Source: Aeromicrobium erythreum (lineage in GTDB: Bacteria > Actinomycetota > Actinomycetes > Propionibacteriales > Nocardioidaceae). From it: 64,000 nt of DNA. The stretch covers positions 2,852,001 through 2,916,000 of the forward strand of contig NZ_CP011502.1 of NCBI RefSeq assembly GCF_001509405.1, in the 5' to 3' direction. Shown piece after piece: positions 26,452 to 38,002 of this stretch. Both the position numbers and the translations under genes were made by a program. The notes under the pieces are model-generated. The model made no database searches and was not told the origin of the DNA. It saw nothing but the letters and a program-made list of their open reading frames with translations. Each line of letters starts with the position of its first letter. Position 1 is the first letter of the stretch.

Positions 26452-27645
26452 TCACTTGTTGATCTTGGTGACACGGCCGGCGCCGACGGTACGGCCGCCC
26501 TCGCGGATGGCGAAGCGCAGGCCCTCCTCCATGGCGATCGGCTGGATGAGCTGGACGCTCATCTCGGTGTTGTCGCCGGGCATGACCATCTCGGTGCCCT
26601 CGGGCAGCGTGACGACGCCGGTGACGTCCGTGGTCCGGAAGTAGAACTGCGGACGGTAGTTGTTGAAGAACGGCGTGTGACGGCCACCCTCCTCCTTGGA
26701 CAGGATGTAGACCTGGCCCTCGAACTCCGTGTGCGGGGTGGTCGAGCCGGGGGCGATGATGACCATGCCGCGCTCGACGTCCTCGCGCTTCGTACCACGG
26801 AGCAGGAGGCCGACGTTCTCGCCCGCCTGGCCCTCGTCGAGGAGCTTGCGGAACATCTCGATGCCGGTGACCGTCGTGGTCTGCTTGGTCTCACGGATGC
26901 CGACGATGTCGACGGTCTCGTTGACCTTGATGATGCCGCGCTCGATACGACCGGTGATGACGGTGCCACGACCGGTGATCGTGAAGACGTCCTCGACCGG
27001 CATGAGGAACGGCTTGTCCGTCTCACGCGGGGGCAGCGGGATGTACTCGTCGACCGCGTTCATGAGCTCGAGGATCGACTCGCCCCACTTGGCGTCACCC
27101 TGCAGCGCGGGGTGGGCCGCGACCTTGACGACGGGCACGTTGTCGCCGTCGAACTCCTGGTCCGACAGGAGCTCACGGACCTCGAGCTCGACGAGCTCCA
27201 GGATCTCCTCGTCGTCGACCATGTCGCACTTGTTGAGCGCGACGACCATGGCCGGGACGCCGACCTGGCGGGCCAGGAGGACGTGCTCACGCGTCTGCGG
27301 CATGGGGCCGTCGGTGGCGGCGACCACGAGGATCGCGCCGTCCATCTGCGCCGCACCCGTGATCATGTTCTTCACGTAGTCGGCGTGGCCGGGGCAGTCG
27401 ACGTGGGCGTAGTGACGGTTCTCCGTCTGGTACTCCACGTGCGCGATCGAGATCGTGATGCCGCGCTGACGCTCCTCAGGAGCCTTGTCGATCTGGTCGA
27501 AGGCCGAGGCCTCGTTCAGGTCGGGGTACTTGTCGTGCAGCACCTTGGTGATCGCCGCGGTCAGCGTCGTCTTACCGTGGTCGATGTGACCGATGGTGCC
27601 GATGTTCATGTGCGGCTTGGTCCGCTCGAACTTCGCCTTAGCCAC
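26452..27645 (-). CDS. tuf: elongation factor Tu
   Basis: 397-residue GTPase delivering aminoacyl-tRNA. G1 [10 protein letters not shown]3 DCPGH and G4 NKCD are intact, followed by domains II and III. The GTG at 27645 has an AGGAGGAG ribosome-binding site. It is the last gene of the str operon, 108 bp after fusA. In most relatives rpsJ follows shortly; here the biosynthetic island intervenes. Confidence 0.99.
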   Translation of the reverse strand: MAKAKFERTKPHMNIGTIGHIDHGKTTLTAAITKVLHDKYPDLNEASAFDQIDKAPEERQRGITISIAHVEYQTENRHYAHVDCPGHADYVKNMITGAAQMDGAILVVAATDGPMPQTREHVLLARQVGVPAMVVALNKCDMVDDEEILELVELEVRELLSDQEFDGDNVPVVKVAAHPALQGDAKWGESILELMNAVDEYIPLPPRETDKPFLMPVEDVFTITGRGTVITGRIERGIIKVNETVDIVGIRETKQTTTVTGIEMFRKLLDEGQAGENVGLLLRGTKREDVERGMVIIAPGSTTPHTEFEGQVYILSKEEGGRHTPFFNNYRPQFYFRTTDVTGVVTLPEGTEMVMPGDNTEMSVQLIQPIAMEEGLRFAIREGGRTVGAGRVTKINK

Positions 27646-27753
27646 TGTGGGCTCCTCCTGGGTTGAGTGTTGCGCTGTCTGATGTGGTGCTGGGTCTGAA
27701 AGCCGTCGGGTCCCGCTGGGAGACCTAGGCCACCTTACCGATGACGCCGTTGG

Positions 27754-29865
<2,112 letters not shown>

Positions 29866-29909
29866 GGTGAGCTACCAGTTCCTTACGTCGAAGATGGATG
29901 CTGCTGGGG

Positions 29910-30380
29910 TCACCAGCGGTAGTGGGCGAAGGCGCGGTTGGCCTCGGCCATCTTGTGCGTGTCCTCGCGCTTCTTGACGCTGCCGCCGAGGCCGTTGCTG
30001 GCGTCGAGGAGCTCGTTCATGAGGCGCTCGGCCATGGTCTTCTCGCGACGCTCGCCGGCGTACTTGACCAGCCAGCGCAGCGCGAGAGTGGTCTGACGCG
30101 CGGGGCGCACCTCGATCGGGACCTGGTAGGTCGCACCGCCGACACGACGGGACTTGACCTCCAGGGCCGGCTTGACGTTGTCGAGCGCACGCTTGAGCGT
30201 GACGACCGGGTCGGTGCCGGACTTGTCGCGGGTGCCCTCGAGCGCCGTGTAGACGATGCGCTGCGCGGTCTGCTTCTTGCCGTCCACGAGGATCTTGTTG
30301 ATCAGCTGCGTGACGAGCTGGTTGTTGTAGACCGGGTCGGTCTCGGGAATCCGCTTCGGCGCGGGGCCCTTGCGAGGCAT
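29910..30380 (-). CDS. rpsG: 30S ribosomal protein S7
   Basis: 156-residue uS7 of the 30S head, starting [18 protein letters not shown], with the signature [21 protein letters not shown]. Its start overlaps the rpsL stop by one base. Full family length. Confidence 0.98.
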   Translation of the reverse strand: MPRKGPAPKRIPETDPVYNNQLVTQLINKILVDGKKQTAQRIVYTALEGTRDKSGTDPVVTLKRALDNVKPALEVKSRRVGGATYQVPIEVRPARQTTLALRWLVKYAGERREKTMAERLMNELLDASNGLGGSVKKREDTHKMAEANRAFAHYRW

Positions 30381-30754
30381 CAGCTCTTCTCCTTCTTCGC
30401 GCCGTAACGGCTGCGAGCCTGCTTGCGACCCTTGACACCCTGGGTGTCGAGGGAGCCGCGGACGATCTTGTAGCGCACACCCGGGAGGTCCTTCACACGA
30501 CCACCACGCACGAGCACGATCGAGTGCTCCTGGAGGTTGTGACCCTCACCGGGGATGTAGGCCGTGACCTCGGTGCCCGAGGACAGGCGCACGCGAGCAA
30601 CCTTGCGCAGCGCGGAGTTCGGCTTCTTCGGCGTGGTGGTGTACACGCGGGTGCACACACCGCGGCGCTGCGGCGAGCCCTTGAGGGCCGGCGTGCTGGT
30701 CTTGGTCACCTTGCTCTGGCGACCCTTGCGGACCAACTGGTTGATCGTGGGCAC
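30380..30754 (-). CDS. rpsL: 30S ribosomal protein S12
   Basis: 124-residue uS12 at the decoding centre, starting [15 protein letters not shown]. Streptomycin-relevant lysines are wild type: [12 protein letters not shown] and [11 protein letters not shown]. It is the first gene of the str operon, with a predicted promoter 117 bp upstream. Confidence 0.99.
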   Translation of the reverse strand: MPTINQLVRKGRQSKVTKTSTPALKGSPQRRGVCTRVYTTTPKKPNSALRKVARVRLSSGTEVTAYIPGEGHNLQEHSIVLVRGGRVKDLPGVRYKIVRGSLDTQGVKGRKQARSRYGAKKEKS

Positions 30755-30870
30755 TACGAACTTCTTTCTTCAGGCGAGAAGGACTCTGAGTCGTGCTGCA
30801 CTCGCCGCCGGAACTGGTGCGAGGTGGCGGGATGCGCGCAGCGTCCTGGACAATCCAGGCACAGCACTCA

Positions 30871-30899
30871 ACAGTACCTCCCGGCACCAGCCCGGGCAA
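30871..30899 (-). promoter_or_regulatory. predicted promoter of the str operon
   Basis: Minus-strand -35 TTGCCC (30894-30899) and -10 TACTGT (30871-30876) with a 17-bp spacer. Transcription would start near 30864, with a leader of about 110 nt to rpsL. A small CCTGGA/TCCAGG dyad lies at the start of that leader. Confidence 0.5.
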
Positions 30900-31214
30900 A
30901 TTCCGGGGTGCGCGGTCGCGGTCGTCGTGCTGGTGGGCTCGGGCTGGGGGTGCGTCGGGGGGCTCCTCGCTCGACCTGCGGCTGCGCTGGCGCGGCTTCT
31001 CGCTCGAGTGGGGCTGCGTCGGCGCGGCTTCTCGTGGACCTGCGCTGCGAAAGGGCCTCGACCGGACGGCTGGGTGCGACGGAGGGTCGGGTTCTCGGGC
31101 TGTGGCCCGCGTTGGACGCAAGATTCTGCGTTTGCGCGGGCCATCGGTGGATCTGCCACCTTGTCAGCGCTCTACAGGTGGTAGATCCACCGCCGGCGGG
31201 GTCAGACGTGGCAA

Positions 31215-31258
31215 CGCTTCTCCCTTCTCGTGGACCGTGCCACGAGAAGGGAGAAGCG
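31215..31258. repeat. 19-bp perfect palindromic hairpin
   Basis: CGCTTCTCCCTTCTCGTGG (31215-31233) and its exact reverse complement (31240-31258) are separated by only six bases. This is the longest perfect stem in the window and lies near the centre of the larger inverted repeat. It is not next to a stop codon, so it is unlikely to be an ordinary terminator. Confidence 0.85.
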
Positions 31259-31484
31259 CTGCCCTCCCCACCCCAAAGTGCACCCACGATTCTTCCTTCG
31301 TGCGACGAAGGACGAACACTTCTGCGTTCACGACGGGATCCCGTAGCAAACGCAGAAGCCTTGGACTCCAACCCACCAACGCAGATCCCTGCGTCCCACG
31401 CGGGCCACAGCCCGAGACCCCAGACCAGCGCCGCCGCCAACCGCCCGGTCGAGGCCCTTGCGGAGACCACCCCCAGCGCAAGCC

Positions 31485-31575
31485 GAGGCAGCGCACCAGC
31501 ACGACGAGACCCCCGCAGGCAGCGCACCAGCAAGGTCACGACCCCGCAGGCAACGCACCAGCACCACCGACCCCC
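31485..31575 (+). repeat. three tandem repeats of about 30 bp
   Basis: The core GGCAGCGCACCAGC recurs, as GGCAACGCACCAGC in the third unit. Units start at 31485, 31515 and 31546, giving spacings of 30 and 31 bp. It lies at the right edge of the palindrome island, just outside the fba terminator. Confidence 0.75.
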
Positions 31576-31581
31576 GACGCA

Positions 31582-31616
31582 CCGCAGCCCCGACCTCGGC
31601 GAGGTCGGGGCTGCGG
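31582..31616 (-). terminator. terminator of fba
   Basis: A perfect 16-bp stem, CCGCAGCCCCGACCTC (31582-31597) against GAGGTCGGGGCTGCGG (31601-31616), has a 3-base loop and lies 13 bases after the fba stop. Confidence 0.85.
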
Positions 31617-31629
31617 CGGGCGCGCTGCG

Positions 31630-32649
31630 TCAGAGGGTGGTGCCGGCGGAGCGGAGGTTCTGGCAGGCCTCGACGACGCGGGCGGACATGCCGGCCTCGG
31701 CGGCCTTGCCCCAGGCGCGGGGGTCGTAGGCCTTCTTGTTGCCGACCTCGCCGTCGACCTTGAGCACGCCGTCGTAGTTGCTGAACATGTGGTCGACGAC
31801 GGGGCGGGTGAACGCGTACTGGGTGTCGGTGTCGACGTTCATCTTGACGACGCCGTAGTCGACGGCGGCGGAGATCTCCTCGGGCAGGGAGCCGGAGCCG
31901 CCGTGGAAGACGAAGTCGAACGCGTCCTCCTTGCCGTACTTGGCGGCGACGGCCTCCTGCGCGGCCTTCAGCACCTCGGGGCGCAGCTTGACGTTGCCCG
32001 GCTTGTACACGCCGTGCACGTTGCCGAACGTGAGCGCGGTCAGGTAGCGGCCCTTCTCGCCCAGACCGAGCGCCTCGACCGTGGCCAGTGCGTCCTCGGG
32101 GGTCGTGTAGAGGTGCTCGCCCATGCCGCCCTCGACGCCGTCCTCCTCGCCGCCGACGACGCCGATCTCGACCTCGAGGATGATGTGCGCGGCGGCGGCC
32201 TTCGCGAGCAGCTCCTGCGCGATGACGAGGTTCTCCTCGAGCGGCACGGCCGAGCCGTCCCACATGTGCGACTGGAAGTACGGCAGGCCGCCTCCCTTGA
32301 CGCGCTCGGTGGAGGCCTCGATGAGCGGGCGGACGAAGCCGTCGAGCTTGTCCTTCGGGCAGTGGTCGGTGTGCAGGGCGACGTTGATCGGGTACTTCTT
32401 GGCGACCTCGTGCGCGAACGCGGCGAACCCGAGCGAGCCGGACACCATGTTCTTGACGGTGGGGCCCGAGAAGTAGTCGGCGCCGCCGGTGGAGACCTGG
32501 ATGATGCCGTCGGACTCGGCCTCGGCGAAGCCGGCGAGGGCGGCGTTGAGCGTCTGCGACGACGACACGTTGATGGCCGGGAAGGCGAACGACTCGCTCT
32601 TGGCCTTGTCGAGCATCGCGGCGTAGGTCTCGGGGGTGGCGACGGGCAT
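31630..32649 (-). CDS. fba: class II fructose-bisphosphate aldolase
   Basis: 339-residue zinc-dependent aldolase of glycolysis and gluconeogenesis. HTDHCPKDK supplies zinc ligands; EVEIGVVGGEEDGV and FHGGSGS are the other active-site loops. The ATG at 32649 (MPVATPETYAAMLDKA) is preceded by GGAGACTCC-type sequence; the long frame upstream is a shadow of the flavoprotein gene. Last gene before the terminator. Confidence 0.97.
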   Translation of the reverse strand: MPVATPETYAAMLDKAKSESFAFPAINVSSSQTLNAALAGFAEAESDGIIQVSTGGADYFSGPTVKNMVSGSLGFAAFAHEVAKKYPINVALHTDHCPKDKLDGFVRPLIEASTERVKGGGLPYFQSHMWDGSAVPLEENLVIAQELLAKAAAAHIILEVEIGVVGGEEDGVEGGMGEHLYTTPEDALATVEALGLGEKGRYLTALTFGNVHGVYKPGNVKLRPEVLKAAQEAVAAKYGKEDAFDFVFHGGSGSLPEEISAAVDYGVVKMNVDTDTQYAFTRPVVDHMFSNYDGVLKVDGEVGNKKAYDPRAWGKAAEAGMSARVVEACQNLRSAGTTL

Positions 32650-32690
32650 GGAGTCTCCTTGCAGGGCGGCCGGACGGCGGTGCGCCCAGC

Positions 32691-34067
32691 CTACTGGTCG
32701 AGCTGCTTCACGAGCGCACGGGCGAGGACCTGCACCTGGCTCCACACCGACGAGAACGGCGGCGCGTACGACAGGTCGGTCATCACCAGCTCGTCGACGG
32801 TCATCCCCGACCACAGGGCCATGGCGGCGGTGTCGATGCGCACCGCTCCCCCGCGACCGACGAGCTGCACGCCGAGCAGCCGACGGGTGCCGCGCTCGGC
32901 GAGGCCCCAGAGGGTCATCGGCTCCGCGCCGGGGTAGTAGCCGGCGACGGTCGTCGTCTCGACGTCGGCACTCACCGTGTCGAGCCCGGCGTCGTCGGCC
33001 TGCGCGCGACCGAGGCCGGCGCGGGCAATCTCGAGGTCGCAGAACTTCGTGATCGCGGTCTGCACGACGCCCGGGAAGACCCGCCCCGACCACGCGGCGC
33101 CGAGCGACGCCGCGACCGACTCGCCCGCGACCATGCCCTGCTTGTTCGCGTGCGTGCCGAGCGGCAGGTGGATCCGGGTCGACGTGAGCCGGTCGTGGGT
33201 GACGACGCAGTCGCCCGCCGACCACACGTCGGCGACGAGCGAGCCGTCGGGCGCGAGCACCCGCTGCTGGTCGTCGGTGACGATGCCGTCCTTCACGCCG
33301 AGGTCGGCGACGTCGGCGAGCAGCTCGCTGCGGGGCACGACGCCGAAGGCCGCCACCACCAGGTCGGCCGGGAACGTGTCCTCGTCGGTGCGGACGGCGG
33401 TCACGGCACCGTCGTCGCCGACGTCGAAGCCGGTGACCGCGGCCTCGGTGACCATGTGCGCACCCTTCTCGCGCATGGCGTCGGCGATGACCTCGCCGAT
33501 CTCGTCCTCGACGATGGGCAGCGGCGTCGACTCGCGCTCGACGACCGTCACGTCGAGTCCGCGTGCCAGGCAGGCCTCGGCCATCTCGATGCCGATGTAG
33601 CCGCTGCCGACGACGACGGCGCGTCGGGCGCCGGCGTGGATGCGGTCGATGACCTGCTGGCCGTCGACGAGGTCCTTGACGCTCATCACGCCGGGCGCGT
33701 GGACGCCGGGCAGGTCCGGCCGGATCGAGCCGGCCCCCGTGGCGACGACGAGCCGGTCGTAGCCGAGCGTGTGCTCCCCCGCCAGGTCGCGGTAGCGCAC
33801 CTCGTGGGCGTCGACGTCGACGGCGAGCACCTCGCTGCCGAGGCGCACGTCGATGCCGCGCTCGCGGTGCTCCTCGGGCGAGCGGGCCACGAGGCCGTCC
33901 GGGCCGTCGATCTCGCCGGCGACCCAGTACGGCACGCCGCACGCGGAGTAGGAGGTGTGGTGGCCGCGCTCGAGGACCACGACCTCCACGTCGGGGAGGA
34001 GGCGGTGGACGGCCGACGCGCTGGTCATCCCGGCCGCGTCACCCCCGACGACGACGACGCGACTCAT
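32691..34067 (-). CDS. FAD-dependent pyridine nucleotide-disulfide oxidoreductase, CoA-disulfide reductase-like
   Basis: 458 residues with an FAD Rossmann motif at the start (VVVVGGDAAGMTSAS), an NAD(P) motif (AVVVGSGYIGIEMAE) and a dimerisation domain. The single Cys43 in SYSACGVPYW is at the position used by CoA-disulfide reductases and NADH oxidases of this class, so disulfide, persulfide or O2 reduction are all possible. It follows the GNAT gene by nine bases and precedes fba. Confidence 0.87.
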   Translation of the reverse strand: MSRVVVVGGDAAGMTSASAVHRLLPDVEVVVLERGHHTSYSACGVPYWVAGEIDGPDGLVARSPEEHRERGIDVRLGSEVLAVDVDAHEVRYRDLAGEHTLGYDRLVVATGAGSIRPDLPGVHAPGVMSVKDLVDGQQVIDRIHAGARRAVVVGSGYIGIEMAEACLARGLDVTVVERESTPLPIVEDEIGEVIADAMREKGAHMVTEAAVTGFDVGDDGAVTAVRTDEDTFPADLVVAAFGVVPRSELLADVADLGVKDGIVTDDQQRVLAPDGSLVADVWSAGDCVVTHDRLTSTRIHLPLGTHANKQGMVAGESVAASLGAAWSGRVFPGVVQTAITKFCDLEIARAGLGRAQADDAGLDTVSADVETTTVAGYYPGAEPMTLWGLAERGTRRLLGVQLVGRGGAVRIDTAAMALWSGMTVDELVMTDLSYAPPFSSVWSQVQVLARALVKQLDQ

Positions 34068-34076
34068 GGCTCGAGC

Positions 34077-34589
34077 CTAAGGTCGCTCGTCGCGGTCCGC
34101 AGTCTCGAACGCCTTCTCGAACCAGTGGCGGGCGTGCGGGTTGTCGTTGTAGCGCTCGACCTCCGCGTACCCGGCGGAGCGGTACAGCGCGAGCGCGGCG
34201 ACGAGCTGGTCGTTGGTGTCGAGCCGCACCCGCTGGTAGCCGAGGCCGCGGGCATGCTCCTCGAGGGCGGCCAGCAGGCGACGACCCAGGCCGGTGCCGC
34301 GCGCCCGCGCGTCGACCCACATGCGCTTCACCTCGGCCGACCCATCGCCGAGGTCGCGCAGCGCCCCGCAGCCGAGCACCTCGCCGTCGAGCGCCCCGCC
34401 TCCGGCCGTGGCGAGCAGGAAGACGCCCGTCGGCGCGCGGTAGGGGTCGAGGTCGTCGGGCCCCGGCGCGTAGCCGTCCGCGAGGGTGGCGTCGACCTCG
34501 CCCAGGTACGACGTGAGCGCGGCGTGGGCGCGCGGGTCGTCGGGGTCGACGGCGTCGAGACGGACGGACGAGACGGTGGGGGCGGTCAC
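34077..34589 (-). CDS. GNAT-family N-acetyltransferase
   Basis: 170-residue acetyl-CoA-dependent acetyltransferase. The acetyl-CoA loop is RMWVDARARGTGLGRRLLAALEEHA and the fold ends with LYRSAGYAEVERYN. GTG at 34589 overlaps the upstream methyltransferase stop by four bases (GTGA). Substrate cannot be told. Confidence 0.88.
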   Translation of the reverse strand: MTAPTVSSVRLDAVDPDDPRAHAALTSYLGEVDATLADGYAPGPDDLDPYRAPTGVFLLATAGGGALDGEVLGCGALRDLGDGSAEVKRMWVDARARGTGLGRRLLAALEEHARGLGYQRVRLDTNDQLVAALALYRSAGYAEVERYNDNPHARHWFEKAFETADRDERP

Positions 34590-35215
34590 GGCGACTCCTC
34601 GGCGTGCTCTCGGATCCAGGCGTGCATGGCGATGGCGGCGGCCGCTCCGGCGTTGATCGAGCGGGTCGAGCCGAACTGGGCGATGGAGAGGGTGGTGGCG
34701 CAGGCCTCGCGGGCAGCGTCGCTCAGCCCGGGGCCCTCCTGGCCGAAGAGCAGGACGCAGGCGCGCGGCAGCGAGGTCGTCTCGAGCGGCACCGCTCCGG
34801 GCAGGTTGTCGACGCCGAGCAGCGGCAGACCACGCGTCGCCGCCCAGGCGGCGAGGGCGGCGGCGTCGGCGTGGTGCTCGACGTGGAGGTAGCGGTCGGT
34901 GACCATCGCGCCCCGGCGGTTCCACCGACGCCGGCCGACGACGTGGACGGCCGCGACGTTGAACGCGTTCGCGGTGCGCACGACGGAGCCGATGTTGAAG
35001 TCGTGCTGCCAGTTCTCGACGGCCACGTGCAGCGGGTGACGTCGGGTGTCCAGGTCGGCGACGATCGCGTCGACCGTCCAGTACCGGTAGCGGTCGACGA
35101 CGTTGCGGCGGTCGCCGTCGGCGAGCAGCGCGGGGTCGAGACGGGGGTCGTCGGGGACGGGCCCGACCCAGGGGCCGACGCCGACCTCGTCGGTGCGCTC
35201 GCGCTGCTCGCTCAC
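34586..35215 (-). CDS. TrmH/SpoU-family RNA 2'-O-methyltransferase
   Basis: 209-residue SPOUT methyltransferase. The three family motifs are present: [25 protein letters not shown] and [15 protein letters not shown], which forms the knot. Likely modifies tRNA or rRNA ribose; the exact site is unknown. It overlaps pyrE by four bases. The pyrE-methyltransferase pairing is common in actinobacteria. Confidence 0.92.
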   Translation of the reverse strand: MSEQRERTDEVGVGPWVGPVPDDPRLDPALLADGDRRNVVDRYRYWTVDAIVADLDTRRHPLHVAVENWQHDFNIGSVVRTANAFNVAAVHVVGRRRWNRRGAMVTDRYLHVEHHADAAALAAWAATRGLPLLGVDNLPGAVPLETTSLPRACVLLFGQEGPGLSDAAREACATTLSIAQFGSTRSINAGAAAAIAMHAWIREHAEESP

Positions 35216-35853
35216 GCGCCGTACTGGTCGCGGTACGCCCGGGCCGCCTGCAGGTGCTCGTCGTGCCGGCCGGACTCCTCGAGGTACTCGATGACGTGGT
35301 CGAAGGTCACGATCGCCTCGACCGGGACGCCGAGGTCGCGGCGCACCTCATCGACCGCCGACAGCTCGCCGGTGCCGCGCTCCTGGCGGTCGACGGCGAC
35401 GACGATGCCGGCCAGCTCGGCGCCGGCGTCCTCCACGATCGGCACGACCTCGCGGATCGCCTTGCCCGAGGTGATGACGTCGTCGACGAGCAGCACCCGG
35501 CCGCGCAGCGGGGCGCCGACCACGACACCGCCCTCGCCGTGGTCCTTCGCCTCCTTGCGGTTGAAGCTCCAGGGGACGTCGCGGTCGTGCGCCTCGGCGA
35601 GCTGCACGGCGGTGGCCGCCGCGATCGGGATGCCCTTGTAGGCGGGGCCGAGCAGGACGTCGAACGCGGGGGCCCGCTCGGTGATCGCCGCGGCGTAGAA
35701 GCGGCCGAGGCCGGCGAGGCGGGCGCCAGTGTCGAAGCCGCCCGCGTTGAAGAAGTAGGGCGACGTGCGGCCCGACTTCAGCGTGAACGAGCCGAAGCGC
35801 AGGACGTCGTGACCGATCGCGAACTCGACGAACGCGCGCTGGTAGTCGTGCAT
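35212..35853 (-). CDS. pyrE: orotate phosphoribosyltransferase
   Basis: 213-residue enzyme converting orotate + PRPP to OMP in pyrimidine synthesis. The PRPP loop [16 protein letters not shown] and the substrate region [14 protein letters not shown] with [13 protein letters not shown] are diagnostic. It lies 14 bp after the sortase gene. Confidence 0.96.
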   Translation of the reverse strand: MHDYQRAFVEFAIGHDVLRFGSFTLKSGRTSPYFFNAGGFDTGARLAGLGRFYAAAITERAPAFDVLLGPAYKGIPIAAATAVQLAEAHDRDVPWSFNRKEAKDHGEGGVVVGAPLRGRVLLVDDVITSGKAIREVVPIVEDAGAELAGIVVAVDRQERGTGELSAVDEVRRDLGVPVEAIVTFDHVIEYLEESGRHDEHLQAARAYRDQYGA

Positions 35854-35867
35854 CGGGGCAGGGGCTC

Positions 35868-36572
35868 CTAGGCGCTGGGGAGGGGGATCTTTCGCTCCGG
35901 GTCCGACTTGTCGACGATGCGGACGAGGTCGCCGACCACGACGTTGCGGTTGTCGGTGTGGAACAGCTCCGAGCAGGTGAGCATGGTGAGGACGCTCTTG
36001 GTGGGCGGCTCGCCGCGCAACGCAGGGTCGGGCACCTGCTGCAGCGGCCAGCCCTCGGTGAAGTCGACCGTGATCGAGTCGCCCGCGTTGCGCAGGACGT
36101 AGGTGAAGACGGCCGTGCGCGTCTCGACGTACACCTTGTCGCCCTTGCGCAGCTTGAGGAAGTCGCGGAACGGCTCGCCGTGCGTGACCCGGTGGCCGGC
36201 GATCGCGAAGTTGCCGAGCTCGCCCGGCAGGTCGCCCTTGGGGTAGAAGCCGACGCCCTTGGCGAGCGAGCCGGGGTCGAAGCCCTTGACGATGGGGACC
36301 TCGTAGTCCTTGCCGAAGCGGGGCACGCGCAGCAGACCGATGTTCTTGCCGTCGGTGCCGTTCTTCCAGTCCTCGGAGATCGCCTCGCGCACCTGGGCCT
36401 GCTGCTGCTTGGAGACGATGTTGGTGCCCCAGTACTGCCAGGCGACGTAGCCGAGCACGCTCAGCCCGGCGAGCACGAGGACGAGGCCGATCGCCCCGAC
36501 GACCGAGAACCGGCGCCGCGGACCCCGACGTCCACCGCCAGGGGCGGAGTGGGACGCGGCCGCGGAGCTCAT
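35868..36572 (-). CDS. class E sortase
   Basis: 234-residue membrane-anchored transpeptidase. One N-terminal transmembrane helix ([21 protein letters not shown]) is followed by the sortase barrel with the catalytic His in [11 protein letters not shown], Cys in [12 protein letters not shown] and Arg in DNRNVVV. Class E sortases attach LAXTG-type proteins to peptidoglycan in actinobacteria. No substrate with such a signal is seen in the window. ATG at 36572 is used; a GTG at 36629 would add 19 residues. It may lead the pyrE-to-fba gene string. Confidence 0.9.
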   Translation of the reverse strand: MSSAAASHSAPGGGRRGPRRRFSVVGAIGLVLVLAGLSVLGYVAWQYWGTNIVSKQQQAQVREAISEDWKNGTDGKNIGLLRVPRFGKDYEVPIVKGFDPGSLAKGVGFYPKGDLPGELGNFAIAGHRVTHGEPFRDFLKLRKGDKVYVETRTAVFTYVLRNAGDSITVDFTEGWPLQQVPDPALRGEPPTKSVLTMLTCSELFHTDNRNVVVGDLVRIVDKSDPERKIPLPSA

Positions 36573-36702
36573 GTCGGAGATTGTGTCATCCCCGTCCTGA
36601 GCTCCCGCCCGATCGTCGATGTGACCCACATCTCAGCCTGCGTCCGGAGATTTCTGGCCGTTCCGGTGGAGACGCTCCGGACGCGTGCCTATAGTGAAGT
36701 CG

Positions 36703-36740
36703 CTGCCCCGCCGTTTCACCCCCCGAGAACGGCGGGGCAG
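36703..36740 (-). terminator. terminator after the DUF1501 gene
   Basis: CTGCCCCGCCGTT (36703-36715) pairs perfectly with AACGGCGGGGCAG (36728-36740) around a 12-base loop, nine bases after the DUF1501 stop. Confidence 0.75.
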
Positions 36741-36748
36741 TTTCATGC

Positions 36749-38002
36749 TCAGGCCATGACGCCGAGCGGACGCTGCACGAGCCCCGGGAACACGCCGGAG
36801 ACGTCGACCTCCGGGAAGCGCGAGCGCAGCACCTCGGCCACGACGTCGCGGTAGTCGGTGGTGACGGCGAGGTCGCCGTCGACCTGCTGCTCCGTGCCGA
36901 GACCCGGCCACCGGGCGTGCACCCGACCGCCCTTGACGCCCGCGCCCATGAGCAGGACGCAGCTGCCGTACCCGTGGTCGACGCCGTTGGCGCCGTTCTC
37001 GCGCAGCCGACGTCCGAACTCGCTCATCGTCAGGAGCGTGACGCGGTCGGCCGCCGGACCGAGGTCGGTGAAGAACGCGGCGAGGTTCGTGGCGAGCTCC
37101 TCGATGCGGGAGGCCACGTTCCAGCGCAGGCCGATGTGGTGGTCCCACCCGCCGGCGTCGATGGCGATGGCGCGCACGCCGAGGCCCGACGTGACGAGGC
37201 CGGCGGCGTGCGCCATGGCGCGGCCCGTGTCGCCGGAGGCGTAGCGCGCACCGTTGGCGGGCGGTCTGCGGGCGGCGTCGGCGATGCTGCGGGTGCGTCG
37301 GGACAGGGCGTACGCGTCGAGGCCGGCGGAGCCGACGACGCCGCCACGGCGGCCGTAGGTCGTCTGCAGGAAGCTGCCCAGCGCGCCACTGAGCCGAGCG
37401 TCGTCGGCGAACGGCAGGCCGAGGTCGTCGACCGTCTCGGTGGCGACGGCCGGCGCGGGACCGAGCAGCGACGTCGGCATGGTCGTGCTGCCGAGCTGCA
37501 TCGCGTCGAGCACGTCGGGCTGCGCGCCGAGCCCGGTGATCATGCGGTTGATCCAGCCGACGCGTGCGCTGCTGCCGGGGTCGGCGTCCTCGAGCTCCTC
37601 CATGGCCTCGAAGTGGCTGCGGTTGGGGGCCGGGAGCCCGACGGCGTGCACCGCGGCGAGGCTGCCGGCCTGCCACCAGCGCGACACCGGCGCGAACTTC
37701 GGGTGCAGGCCGAACGTGGCGTCGGCGTGCAGCAGCTCGGTGGCCTTGAGCGCCGTGGTCGGGCGGGCGGCGTGGTAGGCCGCCTCCGCGTGCGGCACCA
37801 CCATCGACAGGCCGTCCGCCCCGCCGCGCAGCGACAGGACGACGAGGACGTTCCCGCCCGTGGCGCCGTAGACGGCCGACGTCAGGACGTCGCCGACCAT
37901 CGACGTGACGACCCCGCCGAGCCCGAGGGCCGCGCCGGAGGCGAGCAGCGAGCGTCGGGTGAGGCCGTAGTCGGCGCACCCGCAGTCGTCGGTGCCGGTC
38001 AT
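36749..38002 (-). CDS. DUF1501 family protein with Tat-like signal
   Basis: 417 residues. The N-terminus LTRRSLLASGAALGLGGVV resembles a twin-arginine signal, so export is expected. The body has the DUF1501 sulfatase-like core: VLSLRGGADGLSMVVPH, PNRSHFEAMEELEDADPG, AIDAGGWDHH, TMSEFGRRLRENG and DHGYGSCVLLMG. Function is unknown; these proteins nearly always occur with a DUF1800 partner, here overlapping by four bases upstream. Confidence 0.9.
   Translation of the reverse strand: MTGTDDCGCADYGLTRRSLLASGAALGLGGVVTSMVGDVLTSAVYGATGGNVLVVLSLRGGADGLSMVVPHAEAAYHAARPTTALKATELLHADATFGLHPKFAPVSRWWQAGSLAAVHAVGLPAPNRSHFEAMEELEDADPGSSARVGWINRMITGLGAQPDVLDAMQLGSTTMPTSLLGPAPAVATETVDDLGLPFADDARLSGALGSFLQTTYGRRGGVVGSAGLDAYALSRRTRSIADAARRPPANGARYASGDTGRAMAHAAGLVTSGLGVRAIAIDAGGWDHHIGLRWNVASRIEELATNLAAFFTDLGPAADRVTLLTMSEFGRRLRENGANGVDHGYGSCVLLMGAGVKGGRVHARWPGLGTEQQVDGDLAVTTDYRDVVAEVLRSRFPEVDVSGVFPGLVQRPLGVMA

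Larger units (their letters stand above)
30900..31581. repeat. non-coding island of nested inverted repeats between fba and rpsL
   Basis: The gap 30755-31629 has no believable gene apart from the rpsL promoter. An imperfect inverted repeat of about 83 bp has arms at 31051-31133 and 31378-31459, sharing AAGGGCCTCGACCGG and TCTCGGGCTGTGGCCCGCGT. Between the arms sit four further hairpins: 31145-31192 (about 17 bp with one G-T), 31215-31258 (19 bp perfect), 31294-31312 (8 bp) and 31319-31358 (10 bp with an inner dyad). Two 23-bp direct repeats lie to the left (30980, 31012) and three repeats of about 30 bp to the right (31485-31575). Origin and function unknown. Confidence 0.75.

Noticed and set aside
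31485..31575. Possible CRISPR array
   Set aside because: There are only three imperfect units directly abutting with no unique spacers, and no cas genes in the window.
30755..31629. Several long open frames across the palindrome island
   Set aside because: They run through the inverted repeats and differ between frames only by composition. None has a start with a ribosome-binding site or a recognisable domain.
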